DNA of 34,032 nt from contig CAXMST010000187.1 in assembly GCA_964196325.1 (NCBI GenBank), positions 1 through 34,032 on the forward strand, written 5' to 3'. How positions within the stretch are numbered: the first letter of the stretch is position 1; each line of letters opens with the position of its first letter. Below are positions 7,167-15,394 of the stretch, in pieces. The notes beneath the pieces were generated by a model. It ran no database searches. It was given only the letters and a program-made list of their open reading frames with translations, and was not told the origin of the DNA. The position numbers were made by a program, and so were the translations under genes. This DNA is from CAXMST01 sp964196325 (GTDB taxonomy: Bacteria; Actinomycetota; Thermoleophilia; Solirubrobacterales; 70-9).

Positions 7167-9269
7167 CTATAGCGCGATGATCGGCAACATCAGCAGGGCG
7201 ATGATGTTCGCCACCTTGATCATCGGGTTGATCGCGGGCCCGGCGGTGTCCTTGTAGGGATCACCGACGGTGTCACCGGTCACCGAGGCAGCATGAGCCT
7301 CCGTGCCCTTGCCTCCGTAGGCGCCGTCCTCGATCAGTTTCTTGGCGCTGTCCCAGGCCCCGCCGCCGGCGGTCATCGAGACGGCGGCGCAGAACCCGAC
7401 CACGATCACACCGATCAGCAGGCCGCCAAGCGCCTGAGCGCTGATCAGGCCGACGACCACGGGAATCACGATCGGGATCAGCGCCGGCAGGATCATCTCA
7501 CGCTGAGCTGAGGCGGTAACGATCGCGACGGTGTCGCCGTAGTCGGGCTTCTCGGTGCCCTCCATGATCCCGGGGTGCTCGCGGAACTGCTTGCGGACCT
7601 GCTCGACCACCTGGCCGCCGGCACGACCGACCGCCTCGATCGAAAGCGCCGTGAACAGGTAGACCATCATGCCGCCGATCAGCAGGCCGATCAGCACCGC
7701 GGGCTCACCCAGGGAGAAGAAGCCCTCGGAGCCCGCGAGTCCCGCGACACCGCCCTCCCCGGCCTCCTCATCGAGCTCGATCTGGAACGCCTTGAACAGG
7801 ACCAGGGCAGCCAGCACGGCGGAGCCGATTGCGTAGCCCTTGGTCACGGCCTTGGTCGTGTTGCCGACCGCATCAAGCGGGTCGGTGACGTTGCGCACTT
7901 CCTCGGGCATGTCGGCCATCTCGGCGATACCACCGGCGTTGTCGGTGATCGGTCCGAATGCGTCGAGAGCGACGATCAGTCCGGTCAGCGAGAGCTGCGC
8001 CATCACGGCGACGCCGATCCCGTAGATCCCGGCGAGCTCGTTCGCGCCCAGGATCGCCAGCGCGATCAGGATCGCCGGAGCGGCGGTTGCCTGAAAGCCC
8101 TGGGCGAGGCCCTGGATGATGTTCGTGGCGTGCCCGGTCTGGGACGCCTCGGCGATCGCCTTGACCGGCCGGAACCGGGTCGACGTATAGAAATCGGTGA
8201 TCACGAACAGGCCCGCGGTCACCGCGATCCCGATCAGGGCACAGACCCAGAGGCCGGCAACGGAGGCATTGGCCAAGGCGCTGCCCGGGTCGAGCACGCC
8301 GAGGCTGAGCGGATCAGCCATCAGCCATTCGGTGATCGGGTAGAAGGCCGCGGCGCTGATCAGCCCGCTGACGATCAAACCCTTGTAGAGGGCGCCCTCG
8401 ACGTTGTCGGTTTTCGTCCGCACGCTCAGCGCGCCGACGATCGACGCCAGAATCGCGACGGCGCCGATCACCAGCGGATACATCGCGACCTCGCGCGAGA
8501 CCGCGAGGTCGAAGCTGAGGACACCGAGCAACATCACCGCGACGGCGGTGACCGCGTAGGTCTCGAACAGATCGGCCGCCATGCCGGCGCAGTCGCCGAC
8601 GTTGTCACCGACGTTGTCGGCGATCACGGCAGGGTTGCGGGGATCGTCCTCTGGAATCCCCGCCTCGACCTTGCCGACCAGGTCGGCGCCAACGTCGGCG
8701 GCCTTGGTGAAGATGCCACCGCCGAGTCGGGCGAAGACGCTGATCAGCGAGCCACCGAAACCGAGCCCGATCAGGGCGTCGATCGCCTCCTTGTCGGAGG
8801 AGTCGGTGAGGATCAACAGTCCGAAGTAACCGGCGACGCCGAGCAGCGCCAAGCCGACCACCAGCATGCCGGTAACCGAGCCGCCCTTGAAGGCGACATC
8901 GAGCGCGGGGCTAACGCCGCCGCGCGCTGCCTCAGCGACCCGCGCGTTGGCGCGCACCGAGACGTTCATGCCGATGAAGCCGGCAGCGCCGGAAAGCACG
9001 CCGCCGATCACGAAACCGATTCCGGTCTCGACGTTCTGGACCAGCGCGATTGCGATCGCGAGCGGAACGGCGACCACGGCGATGATCGAGTACTGGCGGT
9101 TGAGATAGGCCCCGGCGCCCTCCTGGATCGATCCGGAGATCTCCTTCATGCGGTCGTTGCCGGCCGAACGGGCCAGCAGAGCCTGCGTAGCCAGAAGTCC
9201 GTAGATGATGCCGGCCCCGGCGCAGACCAACGCGATCACAACGCCGTAGTCGGTCAAGAACTCAGTCAA
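7167..9269 (-). CDS. hppA: Membrane-bound K+-independent H+-translocating pyrophosphatase
   Basis: This is a 700-residue polytopic membrane enzyme that hydrolyses cytoplasmic pyrophosphate and pumps protons outward. The substrate site is seen in DVGADLVGKVE and the run DDPRNPAVIADNVGDNVGD near residues 195-235. The motif GNTTKAVT near residue 470 has Lys and Thr at the two positions that, in characterised enzymes, mark the K+-independent H+-pumping class; K+-dependent enzymes have Ala and Gly or Ala there. The length is normal. The start is a TTG: GGAGGAA lies about 6 bases upstream and no in-frame ATG is available. An ATG at 9283 opens a five-codon frame whose stop overlaps this TTG. It is monocistronic, with hairpins on both sides. 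Confidence 0.97.
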   Translation of the reverse strand: MTEFLTDYGVVIALVCAGAGIIYGLLATQALLARSAGNDRMKEISGSIQEGAGAYLNRQYSIIAVVAVPLAIAIALVQNVETGIGFVIGGVLSGAAGFIGMNVSVRANARVAEAARGGVSPALDVAFKGGSVTGMLVVGLALLGVAGYFGLLILTDSSDKEAIDALIGLGFGGSLISVFARLGGGIFTKAADVGADLVGKVEAGIPEDDPRNPAVIADNVGDNVGDCAGMAADLFETYAVTAVAVMLLGVLSFDLAVSREVAMYPLVIGAVAILASIVGALSVRTKTDNVEGALYKGLIVSGLISAAAFYPITEWLMADPLSLGVLDPGSALANASVAGLWVCALIGIAVTAGLFVITDFYTSTRFRPVKAIAEASQTGHATNIIQGLAQGFQATAAPAILIALAILGANELAGIYGIGVAVMAQLSLTGLIVALDAFGPITDNAGGIAEMADMPEEVRNVTDPLDAVGNTTKAVTKGYAIGSAVLAALVLFKAFQIELDEEAGEGGVAGLAGSEGFFSLGEPAVLIGLLIGGMMVYLFTALSIEAVGRAGGQVVEQVRKQFREHPGIMEGTEKPDYGDTVAIVTASAQREMILPALIPIVIPVVVGLISAQALGGLLIGVIVVGFCAAVSMTAGGGAWDSAKKLIEDGAYGGKGTEAHAASVTGDTVGDPYKDTAGPAINPMIKVANIIALLMLPIIAL

Positions 9270-9311
9270 GTCTCTTCCTCCATGGTGGATGTTCGGGAGT
9301 GTTCATGGCAA

Positions 9312-9342
9312 GGCCGCCCCGGAATGGACGGACAGGGCGGCC
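9312..9342. promoter_or_regulatory. Inverted repeat in the hppA leader region
   Basis: GGCCGCCC (9312-9319) and GGGCGGCC (9335-9342) are a perfect 8-bp inverted repeat with a 15-base loop, about 45 bases before the hppA start. It could be a leader hairpin or a second terminator for the upstream gene. I cannot decide between these. Confidence 0.35.
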
Positions 9343-9379
9343 GAGCGGAGCGCAGTCTAAACGGATTTCGGTGGACAAA

Positions 9380-9397
9380 GCCGCCGGTAGCGGCGGC
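9380..9397 (-). terminator. Candidate terminator of the DUF1844 gene
   Basis: On the minus strand GCCGCC, a 6-base loop and GGCGGC are followed by TTTG, about 20 bases past the DUF1844 stop. A short T-run after a GC stem is consistent with an intrinsic terminator. Confidence 0.5.
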
Positions 9398-9415
9398 GCA
9401 TACGTCGCGGGGGGG

Positions 9416-9862
9416 TCAGCTGCCGGGAGTCCACAGCCGCGACGGCGGTGGCGTCTCCGGCTCGCCCGGGGTCGGCTCGGAGCCCGCTGGGCCGGCCGGC
9501 GCGTTCGCACTGGGTGAGGGCGGGCCGCCCGCCTCTTGCGCGTACATGACCTGTACCTGGCTGAGCGCGTTGCGGACCTCCTGCTGGGGCTCCTCCTCAA
9601 GGAGGTTGACCAGGGCGGCGACAGCGTCGATTCCGACCCGCGCCTGCTCGAGGTCACGCTCGTCCTGCTTGGCGATGCGCCGGGCAGCAAGATTGAGGAT
9701 GCTCACCGCGCTCTGGGTGACAACGTCCTGAACGCGCACCCGCCGCATCTCCTCTTCCATGCGTTGCAGCATCTCCTGCTGCTCGGCCGTCAGCTCCTCG
9801 CCCTCTGGCGGCAGGCCTGCGCCGGGCTGAGGCGGAGGGGGGGGCTGCTCGGGTGTGCTCAT
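9416..9862 (-). CDS. DUF1844-like protein
   Basis: This is a 148-residue cytoplasmic protein of unknown function. A Pro-rich N-terminus (residues 5-20) is followed by a Glu-rich helix and a core (about residues 45-115) with the pattern of DUF1844: a helix reading SAVSILNLAARRI, then DLEQARVGIDAVAALVNLL, then a helix around LSQVQVMYAQE. The tail is Pro/Gly/Ser-rich and disordered. The ATG at 9862 is preceded at 7 bases by TAGGAT with no ribosome-binding site, so it probably has its own leaderless promoter rather than being read only from the ligase gene 46 bases upstream. Confidence 0.75.
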   Translation of the reverse strand: MSTPEQPPPPPQPGAGLPPEGEELTAEQQEMLQRMEEEMRRVRVQDVVTQSAVSILNLAARRIAKQDERDLEQARVGIDAVAALVNLLEEEPQQEVRNALSQVQVMYAQEAGGPPSPSANAPAGPAGSEPTPGEPETPPPSRLWTPGS

Positions 9863-9869
9863 GGCGCGG

Positions 9870-9875
9870 ATCCTA
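9870..9875 (-). promoter_or_regulatory. Candidate -10 box (TAGGAT) of the DUF1844 gene
   Basis: TAGGAT on the minus strand lies 7 bases before the ATG at 9862 and no Shine-Dalgarno sequence intervenes. It is one of the best matches to the leaderless pattern of this window. Confidence 0.55.
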
Positions 9876-9908
9876 CATGTCGCGGCCGCGCCGCCCGGGG
9901 CGGCAGCG

Positions 9909-11075
9909 TCATCCCGGCACGCACTCCGGCGCGTAGCTGCTCTGGGTCTGCTCCAGGACCGAACGGTAGATGCGCTCGATCGGATCGCCGGCGGCGAGCG
10001 CCGCGCGAGCCCGCTGGGCGCCGTTGGGGCCGTTCGGCGTAGCGTCGATGCCCAGCAGCTCACGCGCGGGGGCCGTCCAGCCACGCAGCGCCTCGACCGC
10101 CGCCGCGGCCTCGATCTCGGTGCGATTGGCGAAATCGATCAGGCTGCCGTCCATCCCGTAGCGAATCGCCCGCCAGAGGTTCTCCTCAATCTCGCGGTCG
10201 CGCAGCGGCTCACCGAGGACCCCGGCGTCGTAGTCGAGCGCCGTCTGGGCCACGCAGGCGATCATCAGCGCTGCCAGCCGGAACGACTCCTCCCCACGGG
10301 ACTGGGCGTCGCAGACCCGCACCTCGACCGTCCCGAAGCGGTGATGGGGCCGGACGCTCCACCAGAGCTGGGTCGACTCGACGATCGAGCCGGTGTCCTG
10401 CAGCATCTCGATGAACTCGGCATAGCGGCGCCAGTCGACGAAAGCCTCCGGGACGCCGCAGCGCGGGAACGTCCGGGTGAAGATCTGCGAGCGAACCGAC
10501 TGCAGGCGGGTGTCGCGGCGATCGAGGAACGGCGAATTGGCCGAGGCGGCAAGCAGCGTCGGCAGGATGCCGCGCAGGTGGTCGCAGACGGCGACCGCCC
10601 GATCGGCGCCGCGGATCCCGACGTGGACGTGGAGACTCCAGGTCTGGTTGCGCTGCGCCACATAGCCGAGGTCGCGACGCAGCCGCTGGTAGTGGGGCGT
10701 ATCGATGATCTCCTGCTGCAGGTAGTCGGCCCAGGGATGGGTCCCCATCGCAACCAGTGCGATCCCCAACCGATCGGCGAGCGCGAACAGACGCCGGCGG
10801 CGCTCGCACTGGAGCTCGACGACCTCGGCAAAGCTCTCAGCTTGGCCCGAGCGAATCTCGATCTCCGTGTCGATCAGCTCGCCGCGGGCGGACTCCGCGA
10901 GCACCTCATCCTGCTGACAGGCGGCGAACATCTCGTCGAAGCGATGGTCGAGCTCCAAGGTCTCGACGTCGACGAACGCGAATTCCTCCTCGATCGCCAT
11001 CGTAAAGTCCTGCGACTCCTCGAATCGCTCCCTCGCCTGCTCCATGTCGAGGCCTTCGTCCGCCGTCTTGCCCAT
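9909..11075 (-). CDS. Glutamate-cysteine ligase family 2 (YbdK-type carboxylate-amine ligase)
   Basis: This is a 388-residue member of the GCS2 family, whose characterised members join glutamate to cysteine or another amine with ATP. MAIEEEFAFVD near residue 26 carries the acidic metal-binding start of the fold. SLHVHVGIRGADRAV near 165 and the VRPHHRFGTVEVRVCD region near 255 are typical of the family. The length is usual or slightly long. It follows rex by 13 bases in the same direction, which fits a thiol or redox role, but the acceptor amine cannot be told from sequence. The ATG at 11075 is the first; an ATG at 11045 is an alternative that would drop 10 residues. Confidence 0.88.
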   Translation of the reverse strand: MGKTADEGLDMEQARERFEESQDFTMAIEEEFAFVDVETLELDHRFDEMFAACQQDEVLAESARGELIDTEIEIRSGQAESFAEVVELQCERRRRLFALADRLGIALVAMGTHPWADYLQQEIIDTPHYQRLRRDLGYVAQRNQTWSLHVHVGIRGADRAVAVCDHLRGILPTLLAASANSPFLDRRDTRLQSVRSQIFTRTFPRCGVPEAFVDWRRYAEFIEMLQDTGSIVESTQLWWSVRPHHRFGTVEVRVCDAQSRGEESFRLAALMIACVAQTALDYDAGVLGEPLRDREIEENLWRAIRYGMDGSLIDFANRTEIEAAAAVEALRGWTAPARELLGIDATPNGPNGAQRARAALAAGDPIERIYRSVLEQTQSSYAPECVPG

Positions 11076-11088
11076 CCTCAGCCGGTCC

Positions 11089-11790
11089 TCAAGTCAGATA
11101 GAAGTAGAGGGCGTAGAGCAAGTCGACCGCGGGGCTCGATGTGTGCACCGTGACCTCCGGGGGCAACTCCAGGAGCTGCTCGGAGTAGTTGAAGATCACC
11201 TTGACGCCGGCTTCGACGAGCTGCTCGGCCACCTCCTGAGCAGCGTCGGCCGGCACCGCGAGCACCCCGACCACAATCTCCTCGCGTGCCACCACCTCGT
11301 CCAGATCCGCCAGCTCCCGAACCTTGACGCCGCCAAACTCCTTGCCGGTCATCTTCGGGGCGTTGTCGAAGATCGAGACGATCCGGAATCCGTGATCCGC
11401 GAAGACGTCCGACGAGGCGATCGCCTGGCCCAGGTTGCCTGCCCCGAACAACGCGATGTTGTGCTTTCCCGAGGTCCGCAGGATCTTGCGGATCTCGCGT
11501 ACCAGCGACTCGATCTGGTAGCCGACACCGCGCTTGCCGAACTTGCCGAAGCCGGAGAGATCGCGGCGGATCTGGGTGGAGTTGATATGCGTCCACGAGG
11601 CAAGCTCTTGCGAGGAGATCGTCTCCTTGCCCATCTTCCGAGCCTGGATCAGGACCTGCAGGTATCGCGACAGGCGGGCCGCAACCCCGAGCGAAAGCCG
11701 GGTGACCTCACCGTCGGCGGCCGGGGGCTCGGGGGACTCCCCGCTGCCGGCCCCGGCGGGCGGGCTGCTCGTGACAGGGCGTGCGCTCAC
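11089..11790 (-). CDS. rex: Redox-sensing transcriptional repressor Rex
   Basis: This is a 233-residue DNA-binding repressor that leaves its operator when NADH is high. After a disordered Pro/Ser/Gly N-terminus of about 28 residues comes a winged helix (RLSRYLQVL to HINSTQIRRDLSGFG, then GKRGVGYQ). A Rossmann domain follows with ALFGAGNLGQAIA near 115 and the closing helix PAVDLLYALYFYLT, typical of Rex dimer swapping. The GTG start overlaps the redoxin stop by 4 bases (GTGA). I looked for the actinobacterial Rex operator (TGTGAAN6TTCACA type) in nearby intergenic stretches and did not find a good one. Confidence 0.97.
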   Translation of the reverse strand: MSARPVTSSPPAGAGSGESPEPPAADGEVTRLSLGVAARLSRYLQVLIQARKMGKETISSQELASWTHINSTQIRRDLSGFGKFGKRGVGYQIESLVREIRKILRTSGKHNIALFGAGNLGQAIASSDVFADHGFRIVSIFDNAPKMTGKEFGGVKVRELADLDEVVAREEIVVGVLAVPADAAQEVAEQLVEAGVKVIFNYSEQLLELPPEVTVHTSSPAVDLLYALYFYLT

Positions 11791-12068
11791 CCGTCAACCG
11801 TAGCGAGCCGACGGCGCAGGGCGTTCGCGTCGAGGCCAAGCACGCTGATCCGTTCGCCCTCCAACTCGAGCACCGGGATCAACTCGAGCAGCTCGTGATG
11901 CAGGCCCGGATCGCCCTCGATATCGACCTCGACGAGCTCGAAGGCCAACCCCTCGAGGCGCAGCTCCGAAAGCTGCGCCCGGGCCTCGTCGCAGAGATGG
12001 CAGCCGCTGCGGCCGAACATTGTCAGAGTTGGCACCGCCACCGAGGTCGAGGCCGCCCGCGGGCTCAC
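11787..12068 (-). CDS. Glutaredoxin-like / DUF836 thioredoxin-fold protein
   Basis: This is a 93-residue small redoxin. After about 12 leader residues the fold starts PTLTMFGRSGCHLCDEA, whose CHLC is a CxxC active site at the start of helix 1. ELVEVDIEGDP is the second strand and LIPVLELEGE carries the cis-proline turn. It is likely a dithiol disulphide reductase in the cytoplasm with unknown partner. The GTG start overlaps the tsaD stop by 4 bases and its own stop overlaps rex, so it is translationally coupled on both sides. Pairing with rex suggests a redox role. Confidence 0.88.
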   Translation of the reverse strand: MSPRAASTSVAVPTLTMFGRSGCHLCDEARAQLSELRLEGLAFELVEVDIEGDPGLHHELLELIPVLELEGERISVLGLDANALRRRLATVDG

Positions 12069-13051
12069 CGGGCTGCGGGATCGAGCTCGAGATAGCTCGG
12101 AAAGGGCAGCGCCGGCAGATACTGCGCCGCGGCCCCGATCATCGCGGCGTTGTCAGTACAAAGCTTTCGCGCCACCAGCTTCAAGCGGACCCCACGCTCG
12201 GCGCAGAGATCCGCGACGCGCGCTCGAAGCAACGAGTTGGCGGCGACGCCGCCGCCCAGGGCCAGCGCCTTCCAGCCACCGCCCCGCAGGCCGCGATCGA
12301 CCTTCGCCACGAGCTGCTCGACGACCGCGTTCTGAAAGCTCGCTGCGAGATCGGCCCGCCGGTCCCGCGCGACCTCGGGACCAAGCTCCTGGACCCGGTA
12401 GACGAGCGCCGTCTTGAGGCCGCTGAAGCTGAAGTCGAGGCCGGGATCGAGCCTCATCGCCACCGGGAAGTCGAATGCCTCCGGATCACCCTCGCGCGCG
12501 CAGCTCTCGATCGCCGGCCCTCCCGGGTAGCCAAGCTCGAGCAGACGGGCGGCCTTGTCCAGCGCCTCCCCGGCCGCGTCGTCACGGGTCTGGCCGAGCA
12601 GCTCGTAGCGATCGCGCTCCTCGACGCCGGCCAGAAGCGTGTGGCCTCCGCTGGCGACCAGTGCGAGGAAGGGCGGGTCGAGGGGGTCGGGCTCGAGGTA
12701 GGCCGCGGCAACGTGGCCCAGTAGGTGGTCGACGGGAATCAGCGGCTTGCCGGTGCCGGCGGCGAGGGCCTTGGCCGTGCTGACGCCGACCAAGAGCGCT
12801 CCGATCAGCCCGGGCTTGGTCGTGACCGCGACCGCGTCGATCCCCTCCAGGGTGGTGCCGGCCTCGCTCAGTGCGGCATCGACGATCGGATTGACCAGCT
12901 CGAGGTGGTGGCGCGAGGCGACCTCCGGCACAACTCCACCGAAGCCGGCGTGCGCTTCAGCCTGAGAGGAGACGACGTTGCTGAGCACCACCGGGCCATC
13001 GACTACGGCAGCGCAGGTGTCGTCGCAGGAGGTCTCCAAGGCGAGGATCAT
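12065..13051 (-). CDS. tsaD: tRNA threonylcarbamoyladenosine transferase TsaD
   Basis: This 328-residue ASKHA-fold enzyme moves the threonylcarbamoyl group to A37 of ANN-decoding tRNAs. The start ILALETSCDDTCAAVV is the ATP-binding strand. DHLLGH near residue 109 gives the two metal-binding histidines. ASGGHTLL and GGGVAANSLLR are the family glycine loops, and CTDNAAMIG near the end carries the third metal ligand, Asp. The length is normal. The ATG at 13051 overlaps the rimI stop (ATGA). It acts with TsaB and TsaE from the same operon; TsaC is not in the window. Confidence 0.98.
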   Translation of the reverse strand: MILALETSCDDTCAAVVDGPVVLSNVVSSQAEAHAGFGGVVPEVASRHHLELVNPIVDAALSEAGTTLEGIDAVAVTTKPGLIGALLVGVSTAKALAAGTGKPLIPVDHLLGHVAAAYLEPDPLDPPFLALVASGGHTLLAGVEERDRYELLGQTRDDAAGEALDKAARLLELGYPGGPAIESCAREGDPEAFDFPVAMRLDPGLDFSFSGLKTALVYRVQELGPEVARDRRADLAASFQNAVVEQLVAKVDRGLRGGGWKALALGGGVAANSLLRARVADLCAERGVRLKLVARKLCTDNAAMIGAAAQYLPALPFPSYLELDPAAR

Positions 13052-13542
13052 CGGTCGGGCTCACCGAGCCACATGATCAGCGCGTCCTCGTTGTTGTCGT
13101 GGTAGTACCGCACCCTGCGTCCCGCCGGGCGAAAGCCAAGCCCCTCGTACATTCGGATCGCGGGGCTGTTCGAGATCCGGACCTCGAGCGTGTGGCGCTG
13201 ATCGCCGCCGGTCTGTTCGAACATCGCCTCGATCAGCGCGGTCCCGATCCCGCGTCGTCGGCGCCCGTCGTCGGTGGCGACGTTCATCAGGTGCCAGACG
13301 TCCGCATAGCGCGAGCAGACCAGGTAGCCGACCAGCCCCGACTCGGCCACAGCCGCGAGGCAGACGCCCGACGGCTTCGAGAGCTCGAGCACGAACATGG
13401 CGAGCGACCAAGGCGTCGGGAAGGCGCGCCGCTCGATCGCCAGCACCTCGGGCAGATCCGCATATGTGAGCCGGCGGTAGCTGAGCTCGGTGGAGCGGCC
13501 CAGGCTCGAAATCATCTCCTCAGTTGCGGCTGTCTCGCTCAA
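13048..13542 (-). CDS. rimI: Ribosomal-protein-alanine N-acetyltransferase RimI
   Basis: This is a 164-residue GNAT acetyltransferase, expected to acetylate the N-terminus of ribosomal protein S18 in the cytoplasm. The acetyl-CoA motif is RRRRGIGTALIE near residue 95. The C-terminal SNSPAIRMYEGLGFRPAGRR and the YYHDNNEDALIM ending are characteristic of RimI. Its place between tsaB and tsaD is the usual bacterial arrangement. The TTG start at 13542 lies inside tsaB (23-base overlap) with GGAG 7 bases before it. An ATG at 13515 is possible, but GGAG abuts it with no spacing. Confidence 0.92.
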   Translation of the reverse strand: MSETAATEEMISSLGRSTELSYRRLTYADLPEVLAIERRAFPTPWSLAMFVLELSKPSGVCLAAVAESGLVGYLVCSRYADVWHLMNVATDDGRRRRGIGTALIEAMFEQTGGDQRHTLEVRISNSPAIRMYEGLGFRPAGRRVRYYHDNNEDALIMWLGEPDR

Positions 13543-14230
13543 GCCATCGCTCCGCGTCGGGTCGTCTCAGGTACAGCGGTCTGATCGCCTCCGGCGCTCC
13601 CTCCTCGTTGCTCGCGGAGAGGACGCACAAAGGCCGTGCGGAGAGCCTGTGGGCCGGGTGCTGATCGGGCAACACCTCGACGCCAACCGTCTCCAACTCG
13701 TGCCTGAATCGTACCGCTCCGTCGCCCGCGGCCAGGGCACCGGCCAGCCCTTGAACGGCCGCGGGCAGCGCCTCTGGGGCGCTGACCACGGGCTCATCGG
13801 GCCCAGCCCCCGGACGCAGGATCGCCGCGAAGACCTCGCCGCGGCGCGCGTCGATCACGGCGAGGCGAGGGCGTCCCCGCGCGTCCTCGTCAGGAATACC
13901 GGCAGCCAGCGCGGCGCTGGTCTCGACCCCGACGATCGGCAGACGGCGAGCCTGCGCCAGCGCCCGCGCGGTGGCCACGCCGATGCGGATCCCCGTAAAC
14001 GAGCCGGGACCAATCCCCACCGCGATCCGGCCGACCCGAGGCCAGCCGCCGCCCTCGTCTACGACCCCCTCGACGGCTCCGAGCAACCCCGGCCCGTGCC
14101 GGGGGCGACCCTCCGTGCCCGGGCCGAGGACGCGCTCGGCGATCAATGCATCGGCGTCGCCGAGGCCGACCACGGTATCCGGGGTGGCGGTATCCCACGC
14201 CAAGGTCAGTGGCCCGAGCTCAGCGCTCAT
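13520..14230 (-). CDS. tsaB: t6A biosynthesis partner TsaB
   Basis: This 236-residue protein is the inactive ASKHA-fold partner of TsaD that scaffolds the TsaB-TsaD-TsaE complex. LTLAWDTATPDTVVGLG at the start, GIGPGSFTGIRIGVATA near residue 75 and DARRGEVFAA near 135 are the family motifs. I chose the ATG at 14230 because it overlaps the tsaE stop (ATGA) and the first strand begins just after it; the upstream frame only re-reads tsaE. The C-terminus keeps the PLYLRRPDAE ending common to TsaB. Confidence 0.95.
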   Translation of the reverse strand: MSAELGPLTLAWDTATPDTVVGLGDADALIAERVLGPGTEGRPRHGPGLLGAVEGVVDEGGGWPRVGRIAVGIGPGSFTGIRIGVATARALAQARRLPIVGVETSAALAAGIPDEDARGRPRLAVIDARRGEVFAAILRPGAGPDEPVVSAPEALPAAVQGLAGALAAGDGAVRFRHELETVGVEVLPDQHPAHRLSARPLCVLSASNEEGAPEAIRPLYLRRPDAERWLERDSRN

Positions 14231-14763
14231 CGTCGGGTCTCGATTTCGATCCGCCGCCGGTCGCCGCCGGCATGCTCGAGCCTGACGACTGCCGCGGGTC
14301 GCTGCAGCTCCTCGGGTCCGCCCGCTGAGCCGGAGCGAGCGGCGACCTCGGGCCATTCGACGAAGGCCACCGCGTCCGCCGTCAGGTAGTCGTCGAGCAG
14401 CCCGGGTTCCTCCTGATCGAGCGAGCCGAGCCGGTAGAGGTCCAGATGCGAGACCGGGAGTCGGCCCTCGTAGCGCTGCCCGATCGCAAAGGTCGGCGAG
14501 GTGACCGGTTCGCTGACACCAAGCGCGATACAGGCACCTCGGACGAAGGTCGTCTTGCCGGCTCCAAGCCCACCGGCGAGAAGGACGACGTCGCCGGGCC
14601 CCAGGGAGCGCGCAAGCTCAGCGGCGAGCTGCTCCGTAGCCGCAGCCGACCGGGTTTCGTGTTCGGCGACGGGGCTCAGCTCAGCCGCCGAAGAAATCGA
14701 GCTGGTCGGTGGCGGGCTCAGCCGCCGCGGGCGCGCCGGGGGCCGGTGGCCCCCCCACCGCAC
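14227..14763 (-). CDS. tsaE: t6A biosynthesis ATPase TsaE
   Basis: This is the P-loop ATPase of the t6A complex. Walker A is GGLGAGKTTF, TSPTFAIGQRY is the family switch region, and HLDLYRL and FVEWPE are the characteristic later motifs. The start is uncertain. The GTG at 14763 gives 178 residues but overlaps the glycosylase gene by about 80 bases and adds a Pro/Arg-rich stretch with no family match. The conserved domain begins near SPVAEHETRSA, just after a CTG at 14679, 2 bases past the glycosylase stop. No ATG, GTG or TTG lies between, so a CTG start should be considered. Confidence 0.93.
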   Translation of the reverse strand: MRWGGHRPPARPRRLSPPPTSSISSAAELSPVAEHETRSAAATEQLAAELARSLGPGDVVLLAGGLGAGKTTFVRGACIALGVSEPVTSPTFAIGQRYEGRLPVSHLDLYRLGSLDQEEPGLLDDYLTADAVAFVEWPEVAARSGSAGGPEELQRPAAVVRLEHAGGDRRRIEIETRR

Positions 14764-15394
14764 CCCCGCCGTCGACGGCCGACGCGGGACGGGGCTGCCG
14801 GCTGGGGTCGGGCGGCGGCTGCTTCAGCAGGGCGCTCAGCCGGCGAAAGTCCTCGACCAGGGTCTCTCTCATCTTCGGGGTACGCAGGGCGGCGGCGGGA
14901 TGCAGGAGCGGAAAGATGAAGACCGTGCGCGCGCCCAGGGTGTGAACCTGCGGAACGCCACGGACGCGGGTGATCCCGGTCTGGTCGCCGGTCAACAGCT
15001 TCGTGGCGAAGTTGCCGAGCGTGGCGACCACGGTCGGCTCGATCAGTTCGATCTGGCGAAACAGGTACGGCTTGCAGGCCTCGATCTCGTCCGGCTGGGG
15101 ATCGCGGTTGCCCGGCGGGCGGCTCTTGAGCACGTTGGTGATGAAGACTGACTCTCGAGCAAGGCCGATCCCCTCGAGTAGCTCGCCCAGGAGTGAGCCG
15201 GCGCGGCCCACGAAGGGCATACCCTGACGGTCCTCGTCGGCCCCCGGAGCCTCACCAACGAACATCAGGCCGGCGTCCGCGTCGCCGGCGCCGAACACGG
15301 CCTTGGTCCGGGTCGCCGAGAGCGCACATCGCTCACACCCCGACACCTGACGGTAGAGCTCGACCAGCTCGCCCCGGCGGCCCTCGGCGTTCAA
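14681..15394 (-). CDS. Family 4 uracil-DNA glycosylase
   Basis: This 237-residue base-excision enzyme removes uracil from DNA. The active-site motif GEAPGADEDRQGMPFVGRAG is near residues 47-66 and the second motif LLHPAAALR near 165. Family 4 enzymes hold a [4Fe-4S] cluster with four cysteines. Here CERC (residues 20 and 23) and the Cys of EIEACKPY are present, but the Cys expected in the KCRPP motif is Ser (VLKSRPPGNRD). The last 50 residues are Pro/Ala/Gly-rich and end in DQLDFFGG, which resembles short clamp-binding tails. The TTG start overlaps the FmdB gene stop (TTGA), so the two are co-transcribed. Confidence 0.93.
   Translation of the reverse strand: MNAEGRRGELVELYRQVSGCERCALSATRTKAVFGAGDADAGLMFVGEAPGADEDRQGMPFVGRAGSLLGELLEGIGLARESVFITNVLKSRPPGNRDPQPDEIEACKPYLFRQIELIEPTVVATLGNFATKLLTGDQTGITRVRGVPQVHTLGARTVFIFPLLHPAAALRTPKMRETLVEDFRRLSALLKQPPPDPSRQPRPASAVDGGGAVGGPPAPGAPAAAEPATDQLDFFGG

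Noticed and set aside
7575..9731. A 718-codon open frame on the plus strand
   Set aside because: It is antisense to hppA and the DUF1844 gene. The protein is a mix of Asp, Gln, Arg, His and Gly without any domain, as expected from the complement of high-GC codons.
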